A stretch of 64,000 nucleotides of DNA, taken from the NCBI RefSeq assembly GCF_003696305.1, contig NZ_RFFK01000006.1:124001-188000 (forward strand), given 5' to 3'. The notes beneath the pieces were generated by a model. The model did not search any database, was not told the DNA's origin, and saw only the letters and a list, made by a program, of their open reading frames with translations. Numbering within the stretch: the first letter of the stretch is position 1; each line of letters opens with the position of its first letter. Below, in pieces: positions 18,075 through 26,240 of this stretch. A program made the position numbers and the translations under genes. The DNA is from Pseudomonas sp. AOB-7 (lineage in GTDB: Bacteria > Pseudomonadota > Gammaproteobacteria > Pseudomonadales > Pseudomonadaceae).

Positions 18075-18198
18075 GACTGACTCCTGTTGCGAGGGGACGG
18101 AATCAGCAGCTTAGTCGCCGCGCTACGGCGGGGAAGCACCATCAGCGCCGCTTATCGTGAGTTACACTGCGCGCCCCAGTTCCACCGAAGCCCGCCGC

Positions 18199-18819
18199 AT
18201 GTCCCGCCCTCGTCCTCCTGCCAGTCCCCGTCCCGCCGCCCCGCGCCGGGTGGCCAAGGCGCCGCCCGCGCAGCCACGGCTGATCCTGCTGAACAAGCCG
18301 TTCGATGTGCTGACCCAGTTCAACGACGAGCAGGGCCGCGCCACGCTCAAGGACTTCGTCGAGGTGCCCGGCGTCTATCCGGCCGGGCGCCTGGACCGCG
18401 ACAGCGAGGGCCTGCTGCTGCTGACCAACGACGGCCGCCTGCAGGCGCGCATTGCCGATCCGAAACACAAGCTGGCGAAGACCTACTGGGTGCAGGTGGA
18501 GGGCGAGCCGAGCGAGGCGCAGCTGCAGCAGTTGCGCGACGGCGTGACGCTTAACGACGGCCCGACCTTGCCGGCCCAGGCGCGCCTGTTGGACGAGCCG
18601 CAGCTGTGGGACAGAAATCCGCCGGTGCGCTTTCGCAAGAGCGTGCCGACCGCCTGGCTGGAACTGGTGATCCGCGAGGGTCGCAACCGCCAGGTACGGC
18701 GCATGACCGCCGCGGTCGGCCTGCCCACCCTGCGCCTGGTGCGCGTGGCCATCGGCCCCTGGCGCCTGGATGGCCTGCAGCCGGGGCAATGGCGCGAGGT
18801 GCCGGCGCGGCTTTCGTAG
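18199..18819 (+). CDS. rluE: 23S rRNA pseudouridine synthase RluE
   Basis: Small RsuA-family pseudouridine synthase, 206 residues. It lacks the N-terminal S4 domain, as RluE does. The catalytic aspartate is in [19 protein letters not shown], preceded by [32 protein letters not shown] is the C-terminal family motif. It would modify U2457 (E. coli numbering) in 23S rRNA helix 89. The ATG at 18199 ([10 protein letters not shown]) is chosen over an upstream GTG at 18157. The N-terminal tail is basic and Pro/Ala-rich, probably an RNA contact. Confidence 0.93.
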   Translation: MSRPRPPASPRPAAPRRVAKAPPAQPRLILLNKPFDVLTQFNDEQGRATLKDFVEVPGVYPAGRLDRDSEGLLLLTNDGRLQARIADPKHKLAKTYWVQVEGEPSEAQLQQLRDGVTLNDGPTLPAQARLLDEPQLWDRNPPVRFRKSVPTAWLELVIREGRNRQVRRMTAAVGLPTLRLVRVAIGPWRLDGLQPGQWREVPARLS

Positions 18820-18844
18820 GCTGGATATGGCGACGCCCTGTCCA

Positions 18845-18880
18845 CCTCTGCCCATCCCATGGCGGACAAGCCTCCGGCAT
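18845..18880. terminator. Stem-loop between convergent rluE and globin genes
   Basis: GGCGGACA and TGTCCGCC form a perfect 8-bp stem around an 11-nt loop in the 82-bp space between two convergent stop codons. There is no T-run on either side, so it may be a bidirectional stem that protects 3' ends rather than a strong intrinsic terminator. Confidence 0.4.
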
Positions 18881-18901
18881 GTCCGCCATACACGCTGGCC
18901 C

Positions 18902-19294
18902 TCAGTAGCCCGCCTTGATTACCGCGATGCCCTGGTTCAGCACCTCGCGCCAGGCCTGGCGAGTATCCGCATCGCACGCCTTGTCGTGCGCGCTGATGCT
19001 CAGCAGCAGCGCGTCGAGCCACAGGTCGTAGAGTTCGGGGCGGATGTCCAGGCGCTGGCGCGAGTGCGATTCGCCGAGGGCGCGCAGCTTGGTATCGGGC
19101 AGGCCGCGGGCGTGCATCACCAGGTTGACGATGCCCTGGCGCAGCAGCTGCTTCTGCCCGCTCATGTCGGTGTTGGCGAATTTCTCGCGGATCAGCGGCG
19201 AGCTGGCGAGGAAGTGGCGGTAGAAATCGTCGAAGAAAGCGGGGCTGGCGCAGCAGCGTCCATAGCTCTGCATCACCAGGTTGGCGGCGCTCAT
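18902..19294 (-). CDS. Single-domain globin
   Basis: A 130-residue protein of the bacterial globin family, matching in length and sequence character the P. aeruginosa PA3967 haem protein whose globin fold was solved (recalled, not checked). His77 in LGESHSRQRLDI fits the proximal F8 histidine, followed by the G-helix ELYDLWLDALLLSI. The haem pocket aromatic is in PAFFDDFYRHFL. The ligand and physiological role are unknown; oxygen or NO binding is possible. It is transcribed after a DUF2788 membrane protein (59-nt gap), likely as one operon. Confidence 0.85.
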   Translation of the reverse strand: MSAANLVMQSYGRCCASPAFFDDFYRHFLASSPLIREKFANTDMSGQKQLLRQGIVNLVMHARGLPDTKLRALGESHSRQRLDIRPELYDLWLDALLLSISAHDKACDADTRQAWREVLNQGIAVIKAGY

Positions 19295-19353
19295 GCAAAC
19301 TCCTTGTCAGTGGCGGCGCGCTTGCGCCTGGCTCGTCCGTGCCGTGGTCGGCC

Positions 19354-19572
19354 TCAGCCGTGAATGCCGCGGGCGGTCTCGATGATGTAGGTGATGATCG
19401 GCTTGGCGAGGAAGGCGAACAGGCACAGGCCCAGGCCGAGGAACAGGATGGCGGTACCCAGGCGGCCGGCCTTGGACTTCTTCGCCAGGTCCCAGATGAT
19501 GAAGAACATGAACAGCATCAGCCCGCCGACCAGCACGTACATCATCAGGGCTTCGAATTGTTCGGTTTCCAT
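19354..19572 (-). CDS. DUF2788 small membrane protein
   Basis: A 72-residue protein with two membrane helices (MMYVLVGGLMLFMFFIIWDL and LGTAILFLGLGLCLFAFLA) joined by a basic loop (AKKSKAGR), as in the DUF2788 family. Function is unknown. The ATG at 19572 (METEQFEAL) is chosen; the longer upstream frame would cross the promoter. It precedes the globin gene and could be its membrane partner, which is inference from order only. Confidence 0.85.
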   Translation of the reverse strand: METEQFEALMMYVLVGGLMLFMFFIIWDLAKKSKAGRLGTAILFLGLGLCLFAFLAKPIITYIIETARGIHG

Positions 19573-19599
19573 GGGGCCTCGTGGTTCGGAAGGCAAACG

Positions 19600-19640
19600 C
19601 GGGGCGCAGATTATACGCGCCCCGATCCGCCCTGCGGCAT
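19600..19640 (-). promoter_or_regulatory. Consensus -10 inside a GC-rich inverted repeat, upstream of DUF2788-globin
   Basis: On the minus strand a perfect TATAAT lies at 19615-19610. It is centred within an inverted repeat with 7-bp arms (GGGGCGC 19601-19607 and GCGCCCC 19617-19623). Transcription would begin near 19603, about 30 nt before the DUF2788 ATG. The -35 is weak (GCCGCA-like), which suggests activation or another factor. The arms could be an operator. Confidence 0.5.
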
Positions 19641-19662
19641 TTCCGCGCCGGGCCTGCGACCT

Positions 19663-20142
19663 TCAGTCGCGCAGGTGCTGCAGCGGCAGCTGGGTGCTGG
19701 AGAGGATCTGCTGCAGGACGAAGCTGGAGCGCACGCTGGAGACGCCGTCGATGCGGGTCAGGGTGCCGAGCAGCAGCTTCTGGTAGTGATCCATGTCCGG
19801 CACCACCACCTTGAGCTGGTAGTCGGCGTCCATCCCGGTGACCAGGCAGCATTCGAGCACCTCCGGGCACTTGCGGATCTGTTCCTGGAAATGCTCGAAA
19901 CGCTCCGGGGTGTGGCGGTCCATGCCGATCAGCACGTAGGCGGTCAGGCTCAGGCCGAGCTTCTTGCGATCGAGCAGGGCGACCTGGCCGAGGATGTAGC
20001 CGTCGTCCTCCAGCTGCTTGACCCGCCGCGAGCAGGGCGAGGGCGACAGGCCGATGCGTTCGGCCAGCTCCTGGTTGGACAGGCCGGCGTCGCGCTGCAA
20101 TTCGGCGAGAATGTTGAGGTCGTAGCGGTCGAGTTTGTCCAC
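19663..20142 (-). CDS. Lrp/AsnC family transcriptional regulator
   Basis: A 159-residue feast/famine regulator. The N-terminal HTH (LDRYDLNILAELQRDAGLSN, QELAERIGLSPSPCSRRVKQ) is followed by a RAM/AsnC ligand-binding domain (about 70-150) with VLECCLVTGMDADYQLKVVV. The length and the Asp-Ala-Asp-Tyr (DADY) ligand loop are typical of Lrp-like proteins that sense amino acids. It is divergent from the multi-hairpin element at 20255-20450 and could regulate it. Its own target is unknown. Confidence 0.93.
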   Translation of the reverse strand: MDKLDRYDLNILAELQRDAGLSNQELAERIGLSPSPCSRRVKQLEDDGYILGQVALLDRKKLGLSLTAYVLIGMDRHTPERFEHFQEQIRKCPEVLECCLVTGMDADYQLKVVVPDMDHYQKLLLGTLTRIDGVSSVRSSFVLQQILSSTQLPLQHLRD

Positions 20143-20254
20143 TTTTGGCTCGCTATCTGATTGGATTGCTTTTAATCATGCGCGCTTAGTTAAAAATTGC
20201 GCAAGTAACAGGTTTGTGAGCAATGTTCGCAATCTTTCTTCGGCGCTGCGGGCG

Positions 20255-20450
20255 TAAGCTTTCTTTCAGTTTCACGGCCCGGACGACAAGTCCCACCGGC
20301 CTCGCCCAACCAGGCGAGCCGGCGCCGGCGATCCCACCGGATCGCACCGGCACCCGGGTCCGCACTGCCCAACCAGGCGGGCGACGAAAGCGGCGACAAC
20401 ACCGCCAGCACCGGACAGATTCCCCGAGGGGGCCGCAAGGCCCCTTTTTT
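20255..20450 (+). ncRNA. Candidate multi-hairpin small RNA with repeated C-rich loops
   Basis: No credible coding frame lies here, yet at least five consecutive stem-loops can be drawn: GGAC/GUCC (20281), CUCGCC/GGCGAG with loop CAACCA (20301-20318), GCGAUCC/GGAUCGC with loop CACC (20328-20345), CUGCC/GGCGG with loop CAACCA (20365-20380), and GGCG/CGCC (20391-20406). A perfect terminator follows. The motifs TCCCACCGG and GCCCAACCAGGCG each occur twice, in alternating order. No strong promoter is visible; TAAGCT near 20256 is a weak -10. I do not recognise a named sRNA. The rest of 20143-20532 holds AT-richer upstream DNA and a GC-rich repeat. Confidence 0.6.
20429..20450 (+). terminator. Rho-independent terminator of the candidate RNA
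   Basis: GGGGCC, a GCAA tetraloop, GGCCCC, then six T residues. This is a textbook intrinsic terminator on the plus strand. No plus-strand protein gene ends here, so it marks the 3' end of a non-coding transcript. Confidence 0.9.
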
Positions 20451-20479
20451 ATTGGTCGCGTAGACGGCGAGTCGGGTTC

Positions 20480-20497
20480 GTAGGGTGCGCCGCGCAC
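20480..20497. repeat. GTAGGGTGCGCC-type palindromic repeat
   Basis: GTAGGGTGCGCCGCGCACC contains the hairpin GGTGCG-CCG-CGCACC. Closely related copies occur at 37567-37587 and, inverted, at 39109-39127. It lies downstream of the cation transporter gene. Confidence 0.6.
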
Positions 20498-20532
20498 CAG
20501 CCGCTCATCGGCTCTGGCCGCGAGCGGCCGCC

Positions 20533-21417
20533 TCAGCGCTCGACCAGTTCCGGCGGGTCGGCGTGCACCAGCACCTCGGCGCGCGGGAATTCGCTGCGGA
20601 TCGCCGCCTCCACCGCCACGCAGTGGGCGTGGGCCTGGGACAGGCTGATCTCGCCGGGCAGTTCCAGGTGCAGCTGGACGAACCAGCGGGTGCCGGAGAT
20701 GCGCGTGCGCAGGTCGTGGGCACCGAGCACGCCGGGCACGCTGCAGGCCAGCAGGTGCATACGCGTGCTGATCTCCGGGGCCAGTTCCTGATCCATCAGC
20801 ACCGCCACCGCTTCGCGGAGGATGCTGACGGCGCTCCACAGGATGTAGCCGGCGATGCCGACGGCGAACAGCGCATCGCCCCGCTGCCAGCCGAGACTGG
20901 CCAGCAGCAGGGCCAGCAGGATGCTGCCGTTGAGCAGGATGTCCGAGCGGTAGTGCAGCGAGTCGGCGTGGATCGCGGTGGAGCCGGTCTCGCGCACCAC
21001 GTGGCGCTGGAACAGCAGCAGGGCGACGGTCAGCGCCAGCGACAGCAGCATCACCGCGATGCCCAGGCCCTCGGCCGCCAGCGGCTGCGGCGCTAGCAGG
21101 CGCTGCACGCCCTGAATCCCCACCAGCACGGCGCTGATGCCGATGAACAGCGACTGGCCGAGGCCGGCCAGGGCTTCGGCCTTGCCGTGGCCGTAGCGGT
21201 GATCCTCGTCGGCCGGCTGCAGGGCGAAGTGCACCGCCACCAGGTTGATCAGCGAGGCGGCGCTATCGAGCAGCGAGTCGGTGAGGCCGGCCAGCAGACT
21301 GACCGAGCCGCTCAGCCACCAGGCGATCGCCTTGGCCAGCACCAGGCTCAACGCCACCGCCAGCGCCGCGGCGGTGGCCAGGCGCATCAGCCGGGCATGC
21401 TGGCGCTGGATCTGCAT
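20533..21417 (-). CDS. Cation diffusion facilitator (FieF-like) metal efflux transporter
   Basis: A 294-residue inner-membrane antiporter. Its six membrane segments carry the zinc-site motifs SLLAGLTDSLLDSAASLINL (helix 2) and IHADSLHYRSDILLNGS (helix 5), the paired DxxxD/HxxxD of FieF-type exporters, and DEDHRYGHGKAEAL on the TM2-3 loop. The C-terminal cytosolic domain (about 205-290) has RTRISGTRWFVQLHLELPG and ends in HAHCVAVEAAI. The likely substrate is Zn2+ or Fe2+ exchanged for protons. The downstream lipoprotein gene is 8 nt upstream in transcription order, so they may share a message. Confidence 0.92.
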   Translation of the reverse strand: MQIQRQHARLMRLATAAALAVALSLVLAKAIAWWLSGSVSLLAGLTDSLLDSAASLINLVAVHFALQPADEDHRYGHGKAEALAGLGQSLFIGISAVLVGIQGVQRLLAPQPLAAEGLGIAVMLLSLALTVALLLFQRHVVRETGSTAIHADSLHYRSDILLNGSILLALLLASLGWQRGDALFAVGIAGYILWSAVSILREAVAVLMDQELAPEISTRMHLLACSVPGVLGAHDLRTRISGTRWFVQLHLELPGEISLSQAHAHCVAVEAAIRSEFPRAEVLVHADPPELVER

Positions 21418-21424
21418 GAGTGGT

Positions 21425-21844
21425 TCAGGCCGCCGGGCGCAGGCCGAAGGCGGCCAGTTGCTGGGCGCTGCCGCTGTGGCGGATCAGGCGCGGGTCGTCC
21501 AGCGGCAGTCGGTGACCGGTGCTGCGCTCGATCAGCGCCTTGAGGCCGGCCTGGTCGAGCTTGCCCTCGGCATCCACCAGTTGCTTGAGCTGCTGCGGGT
21601 CGAGCTGGGCGGTCTGGCCGCCGGGCAGGTAGATGGCGCCGGTGGCGAAGTCGATGGCGAAGGCGATCAGCCCGGGAATGACGAAGAACAGGATGCCGAT
21701 GGCGTCCATGGCGGCGACCGCCGGGTCGATCTTGCCTTCGATCTGGCCGCGGCGGTCCGGGTAGAACAGGGTGCCGCAGGCGGTCAGCTGGGTGAACAGG
21801 GCGACGGCGAGAACGCCGGCGATAACGCGGGATTGCGTGCGCAT
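21425..21844 (-). CDS. Putative lipoprotein with a hydrophobic segment
   Basis: A 139-residue protein. The signal peptide MRTQSRVIAGVLAVALFTQL ends in the lipobox LTAC, so the cysteine is probably lipidated. It is followed by a hydrophobic stretch (AMDAIGILFFVIPGLIAFAI) and a soluble C-terminus (QLDPQQLKQLVDAEGKLDQA). It resembles uncharacterised Pseudomonas lipoproteins seen next to the CDF gene. The ATG at 21844 gives the lipoprotein signal; the frame continues upstream without a better start. Function unknown. Confidence 0.75.
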   Translation of the reverse strand: MRTQSRVIAGVLAVALFTQLTACGTLFYPDRRGQIEGKIDPAVAAMDAIGILFFVIPGLIAFAIDFATGAIYLPGGQTAQLDPQQLKQLVDAEGKLDQAGLKALIERSTGHRLPLDDPRLIRHSGSAQQLAAFGLRPAA

Positions 21845-21946
21845 CGAGCACCTCCAGGGAGAAAAGTGGCGCAACTATAGCAAGGCGGTGATTGCAAAAC
21901 TGCTGTCCGATCTCTCTGACCCGCGAGCCTGTTGGCAGTTCGCCGC

Positions 21947-21952
21947 TATAAT
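21947..21952 (+). promoter_or_regulatory. -10 element of hrpB
   Basis: A perfect TATAAT lies 24 nt upstream of the hrpB ATG, giving a short leader that carries GGAG. The -35 at the expected distance is poor (CGAGCC). Confidence 0.5.
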
Positions 21953-21975
21953 CGCCGGCCTGCCGTGGAGAGCCC

Positions 21976-24510
21976 ATGAACGCCCTGCCCATCGATGCCC
22001 TGCTGCCGGCCCTGCGCGAGGCCCTGGCCGCCCGTGACGAAGCCGTACTGGAGGCGCCGCCCGGCGCCGGCAAGACCACCCGCGTGCCGCTGGCGCTGCT
22101 GGACCAGGCCTGGCTGGCGGGCCAGTCGATCCTTATGCTCGAACCGCGGCGCCTGGCCGCCCGAGCCGCCGCCGAGCGCCTGGCCAGCGAACTGGGCGAG
22201 CGGGTCGGCGAGACCGTCGGCTACCGCATCCGCCTGGACAGCAGGATCGGGCCGAACACCCGTATCGAGGTGGTCACCGAGGGCATCCTCGCCCGCCGCC
22301 TGCAGGACGATCCGGCGCTGGACGGCGTCGGCCTGGTGATCTTTGACGAGTTCCACGAGCGCAGCCTGGACGCCGACCTGGCCCTGGCGCTGTGCCTCAA
22401 TGGCCGTGCCATGTTTCGTGGCGTGGACAGCGGTGCGCCGCCGCTCAAGCTGCTGCTGATGTCCGCCACCCTGGAAGGGCAGCGCCTGGCGGCGTTGCTC
22501 GGTGAGGCGCCGGTGCTGCGCAGCGAGGGCCGCATGTTCCCGGTGGATATCCGCTGGGGCGCGCCATCGCCGCCGGGCGAGTGGATCGAGCCGCGGGTGG
22601 TGCAAACCGTGCTGCAGGCGCTGGCCGACGAGCCGGGCAGTCTGCTGGTGTTCCTCCCCGGCCAGGCCGAGATACGCCGCGTTGCCGAGCAGCTGGGCGA
22701 GGCCCTGGCCGGGCAGGGCGACATCCGGCTCTGCCCGCTGCACGGCGAGCTGGACCTGTCCGCCCAGCGCGCCGCCATCGAGCCGGCGCCGCCCGGCACG
22801 CGCAAGGTGGTGCTGGCCACCAATATCGCCGAGACCAGCCTGACCATCGACGGCGTGCGCGTGGTGGTCGACGCCGGCCTGGCGCGGGTGCCGCGTTTCG
22901 ATCCGGCCAGCGGCATGACCCGCCTCGATACCCAGCGCATCTCGCGCGCCTCGGCCACCCAGCGCGCCGGTCGGGCCGGGCGCCTGCAGCCGGGCGCCTG
23001 CTACCGGCTGTGGTCGGAGCACCAGCACGAACAGCTCAGCGCCTATTCCGCGGCGGAGATTCTTCAGGCGGATCTGGCCGGGCTGGCCCTGCAGCTGCTG
23101 CGCTGGGGCGTGACGCCGCAGGAGCTGAGCTGGCTCGACGCACCGCCGCCGGCCGCCTACGCCCAGGCGCTGGAGCTGCTCGGCCGCCTCGGCGCGCTGG
23201 ATGCGCGTGGCGCGCTCAACGCCCACGGCCAGGCCATGGCCGAGCTGCCGGCGCATCCGCGTCTCGCCCACCTGTTGCTGCGCGGCCAGGCGCTGGGCCT
23301 CGGCGCGCTGGCCTGCGACCTGGCGGCGCTGTTGTCCGAGCGCGATATCCTCCGCGGCGGCGGCGCCGATCTGCACAGTCGCCTGGCCCTGCTCGGTGGC
23401 GACAGCCGCGCGGCGCGCTCGGCGCAAGCTGGGGTGCAGCGTGCCCGGCAACTGGCGCGGCAGTTCCAGGGCCTGCTCAGGGGCCGGCCGGTGACCCAGG
23501 CGGTCAGCGAGCCCGAACACCCGCGCTGGCTCGGCTGCCTGCTGGCCTTCGCCTACCCCGATCGCATCGCCCAGCAGCGCCGCGCTGGCGGCGCCGACTA
23601 TCGCCTGGCCAACCGCCGCGCGGCTCAGTTCGCCGAGGCGGACGCGCTGATGAAGCACGAATGGCTGGTGGTGGCCGACCTGGGCAGTCGCCAGGGCCAG
23701 CGCGAGGAGCGCATCTATCTCGCCGCCGACCTCGACCCGGCGTTGTTCGAGTGCGAGCTGGCCGAGCAGGTCGAGACGCTGGACGTGCTCGACTGGGACG
23801 AGCGCGAAGGCGTGCTGCGCGCCGAGCGTCAGCGCAAGGTCGGCGAGCTGGTGCTGCAGCGCCAGGCGCTGGCCGCGCTGGACGAGGAGGCGCGCTGCCG
23901 GGCGCTGGTCGGCCTGGTGCGGCGCAAGGGCCTGGAGCTGCTGCCCTGGACGGCGGAGCTGCGCCAATGGCAGGCGCGGGTGGCGCTGCTGCGCGAACTG
24001 GATATGCGGCAGCAGGGGCAGAGCGATTGGCCGGACCTGTCCGACGCCGCGCTGCTGGCCAGCCTCGAGCAGTGGCTGACGCCTTACTTGAGCAAGGTCA
24101 ATCGCCTCAGCCACTTCGCCAGCCTCGACCTGCCTTCGATCCTGCAGACCCTGCTGCCCTGGCCGCTGCCGCAGCGTCTCGACGAGCTGGCGCCGCGGGC
24201 GCTGACGGTGCCGTCCGGCTCGCGCATCGCCATCGACTACAGGGAACAGCCGCCGGTGCTGGCCGTGCGCCTGCAGGAGCTGTTCGGCCTGGCCGCCACC
24301 CCGCGCATAGCCGGCGGCCGCCTGGGGCTCAAGCTGCACCTGCTGTCGCCGGCGCGGCGGCCGGTGCAGGTGACCCAGGACCTGGCCAGCTTCTGGGCCA
24401 ATACCTACTTGGAGGTGAAGAAGGATCTGAAGGGCAGGTATCCCAAGCATTACTGGCCGGACGACCCGCTGATCGCCGAACCCACCGCGCGGGCCAAGCC
24501 GCGCAAGTGA
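21976..24510 (+). CDS. hrpB: ATP-dependent RNA helicase HrpB
   Basis: An 844-residue DEAH-box helicase. Walker A is APPGAGKTTRVPLAL, motif II is FDEFHERSLDADL, motif III is LLMSATLEG and motif VI is QRAGRAGRLQPG. Helicase-associated HA2 and C-terminal HrpB domains follow (about 360-830). HrpB is widespread in gammaproteobacteria. It is dispensable in E. coli and its RNA target is unclear; in some plant pathogens it affects surface attachment. The ATG at 21976 has GGAG upstream and sits just after a TATAAT. Length and motifs are complete. Confidence 0.96.
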   Translation: MNALPIDALLPALREALAARDEAVLEAPPGAGKTTRVPLALLDQAWLAGQSILMLEPRRLAARAAAERLASELGERVGETVGYRIRLDSRIGPNTRIEVVTEGILARRLQDDPALDGVGLVIFDEFHERSLDADLALALCLNGRAMFRGVDSGAPPLKLLLMSATLEGQRLAALLGEAPVLRSEGRMFPVDIRWGAPSPPGEWIEPRVVQTVLQALADEPGSLLVFLPGQAEIRRVAEQLGEALAGQGDIRLCPLHGELDLSAQRAAIEPAPPGTRKVVLATNIAETSLTIDGVRVVVDAGLARVPRFDPASGMTRLDTQRISRASATQRAGRAGRLQPGACYRLWSEHQHEQLSAYSAAEILQADLAGLALQLLRWGVTPQELSWLDAPPPAAYAQALELLGRLGALDARGALNAHGQAMAELPAHPRLAHLLLRGQALGLGALACDLAALLSERDILRGGGADLHSRLALLGGDSRAARSAQAGVQRARQLARQFQGLLRGRPVTQAVSEPEHPRWLGCLLAFAYPDRIAQQRRAGGADYRLANRRAAQFAEADALMKHEWLVVADLGSRQGQREERIYLAADLDPALFECELAEQVETLDVLDWDEREGVLRAERQRKVGELVLQRQALAALDEEARCRALVGLVRRKGLELLPWTAELRQWQARVALLRELDMRQQGQSDWPDLSDAALLASLEQWLTPYLSKVNRLSHFASLDLPSILQTLLPWPLPQRLDELAPRALTVPSGSRIAIDYREQPPVLAVRLQELFGLAATPRIAGGRLGLKLHLLSPARRPVQVTQDLASFWANTYLEVKKDLKGRYPKHYWPDDPLIAEPTARAKPRK

Positions 24511-24564
24511 ACCTGCGGCGGCCGGGGGCTGTCCCAGCCGCTGTCTTCTGCCTGCGGAGTTGCC

Positions 24565-25389
24565 ATGCTGACCCTCGATATCGGCCCATTGGCCCTGGTC
24601 ACCAACCATCTGCTGTTGCTCGGCAGCCTGCTGCTGGCGCCCCTGGCGGGTTGGTGGAGTGGCCGGCGCCAGGGCTGCAACCCGGAGCGGCAGCTGTTTC
24701 GCCTGTTGCTGCTGGGGCTGCTGGTGGCCCGGCTGGCCTTCGTGCTGGTCTACGCCGAGCTCTACCGTGCGGCGCCGTGGCGGGTGCTGGATATCCGCGA
24801 CGGCGGCTTTCTCGCCTGGCCGGGGCTGCTCGCCGCGCTGGCCCTGGGCGCCTGGTACCTGTGGCGCGACGCGCGTCTGCGCCGGCCGTTGGCGACGGCC
24901 ATGGCGCTGGGCCTGGCCTGCTGGCTGGGCGGCAGCGCGGTGCTGCAGGCCCTGCAGCAGGGCACCCGGCTACCCGATCTGGCCCTGCAGGATCTGCAGG
25001 GACGTGCGGTCAATCTGCAGGAGTTCGCCGGCAAGCCGCTGGTGGTCAACCTCTGGGCCAGCTGGTGCCCGCCCTGTCGGCGCGAGATGCCGGTGCTGGC
25101 CGCCGCGCAGCGCGACGAGCCGGGGATGACCTTTCTGTTCGTCAATCAGGGCGAGTCCGCCGCGCAGGTGGCGGCCTTTCTCGACGCCGAGGCGCCAGGG
25201 CTGGGCAACGTGCTGCTCGACGCCGGCAATCGCCTGGGCGAGCAGGTCGGCTCGCGCGCCTTGCCCAGCACGCTGTTCTATGCCGCTGACGGGCGTCAGC
25301 TGGGCAGCCATCTCGGCGAACTGTCCGCGGCCAGCCTGGCCCATGCGCTGACGCTGCTCCGAGACGGCGAGAGCCCCGAGCCGCGCTGA
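24565..25389 (+). CDS. Membrane-anchored TlpA-like thiol-disulfide protein
   Basis: A 274-residue protein with an N-terminal half of four predicted membrane helices (about 1-135). It resembles prolipoprotein diacylglyceryl transferase-like segments, e.g. LVTNHLLLLGSLLLAPLAGW and the RLAFVLVYAELY stretch. A C-terminal thioredoxin domain (about 140-262) has the active site WASWCPPCRREMP and the cis-proline loop SRALPSTLFY. It should reduce periplasmic disulfides using electrons passed across the membrane, as TlpA/DsbE do, though no DsbD-like partner is adjacent. It follows hrpB by 54 nt. Confidence 0.88.
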   Translation: MLTLDIGPLALVTNHLLLLGSLLLAPLAGWWSGRRQGCNPERQLFRLLLLGLLVARLAFVLVYAELYRAAPWRVLDIRDGGFLAWPGLLAALALGAWYLWRDARLRRPLATAMALGLACWLGGSAVLQALQQGTRLPDLALQDLQGRAVNLQEFAGKPLVVNLWASWCPPCRREMPVLAAAQRDEPGMTFLFVNQGESAAQVAAFLDAEAPGLGNVLLDAGNRLGEQVGSRALPSTLFYAADGRQLGSHLGELSAASLAHALTLLRDGESPEPR

Positions 25390-25395
25390 CACGGC

Positions 25396-26139
25396 TCAGG
25401 GCAACTGCAGGTCTTCGCCGGCGGCGCGCAGTTCCTCGTAGGCGCGGTCGAGGGCATCGCGCAGCGCCTCGGCGCCGGGGACATGGCGCGAGACGATCAG
25501 CTTCAGCGGCAGGCGCTGCAGCTGGACGAAGGGCAGCTCGCCCATGCCCAGGCGCCGGCGCGCCTGCTCCACCGGGGTCTGGTAGTCCAGCAGGTAGTCG
25601 CCGCGGCGGCGCTGCAGCATCTCCAGGGCGGCGGTGTGGCTGGCGGTGCGGTGTTCCACTATGCCCAGCGCCGGGTCGGCGAGCCACTGGTTGACCTCCT
25701 GCCAGTAGCTGTAGCCGCTGATCAGGATCACCCCGCTGTCCTTGAGATCGTCGGGCAGGCGCGGCAGCGGCGTGTCGCGGCGGAAATACAGGTTGAGGGT
25801 GATCTCGCCGAGGCGGTGGCGGGCCTCCAGGGTGTGCCCGACCAGCTCCGCTTTGCCCGGGGCGCCGGGCCACAGCTGCACGCTGCCGTCACGCAGGCCG
25901 CTGTACAGGCGCGCACCGGGGTAGGAGCGGAAATGCGCCTGGTAGCCGGCGTGGCGCAGCAGGCGTGCGCTGAGTTCGAGGATGGCGCCGCTGGGGCGGC
26001 CCTGGGCGTCGGTGTAGGAGTAGGGCGGGAATTCGTAATAGCCGACGCTGACCTGGCGCAGCGCGTCGATCTCGGCCGTGGCGGCAAGGCTCGGCAGCCA
26101 CAGCAGGGCGGCGAGCAGAAGGCAGCAGCATCTTGGCAT
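25396..26139 (-). CDS. Periplasmic solute-binding protein (SBP_bac_3-like)
   Basis: A 247-residue exported protein with signal peptide MPRCCCLLLAALLWLPSLAA and mature start near TAEIDALRQ. The type 3 solute-binding fold is seen in VGYYEFPPYSYTDAQGRPSG and LDYQTPVEQARRRLGMG. No transporter permease or ATPase is adjacent, which fits the many orphan Pseudomonas proteins of this family that act in sensing or have unclear roles. It converges with the TlpA-like gene. The ligand is unknown; polar amino acids are the family norm. Confidence 0.82.
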   Translation of the reverse strand: MPRCCCLLLAALLWLPSLAATAEIDALRQVSVGYYEFPPYSYTDAQGRPSGAILELSARLLRHAGYQAHFRSYPGARLYSGLRDGSVQLWPGAPGKAELVGHTLEARHRLGEITLNLYFRRDTPLPRLPDDLKDSGVILISGYSYWQEVNQWLADPALGIVEHRTASHTAALEMLQRRRGDYLLDYQTPVEQARRRLGMGELPFVQLQRLPLKLIVSRHVPGAEALRDALDRAYEELRAAGEDLQLP

Positions 26140-26240
26140 TTGGGAGTACGCGGCTCGGCGCCGTCTTGTCGTTATAAAAGTGTCACGCGACCAGCATGGC
26201 CAACCGCGGTGGCGCTTGTCCAGCCCCTGTCCTTCGCAGA

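Noticed and set aside
18157-18198. Upstream GTG start for rluE adding 14 residues
   Set aside because: The extra residues are not family-like and no ribosome site precedes the GTG; the ATG at 18199 fits better.
21946-24609. An 887-codon minus-strand frame opposite hrpB
   Set aside because: Antisense shadow of a complete helicase gene, with no signal or domain.
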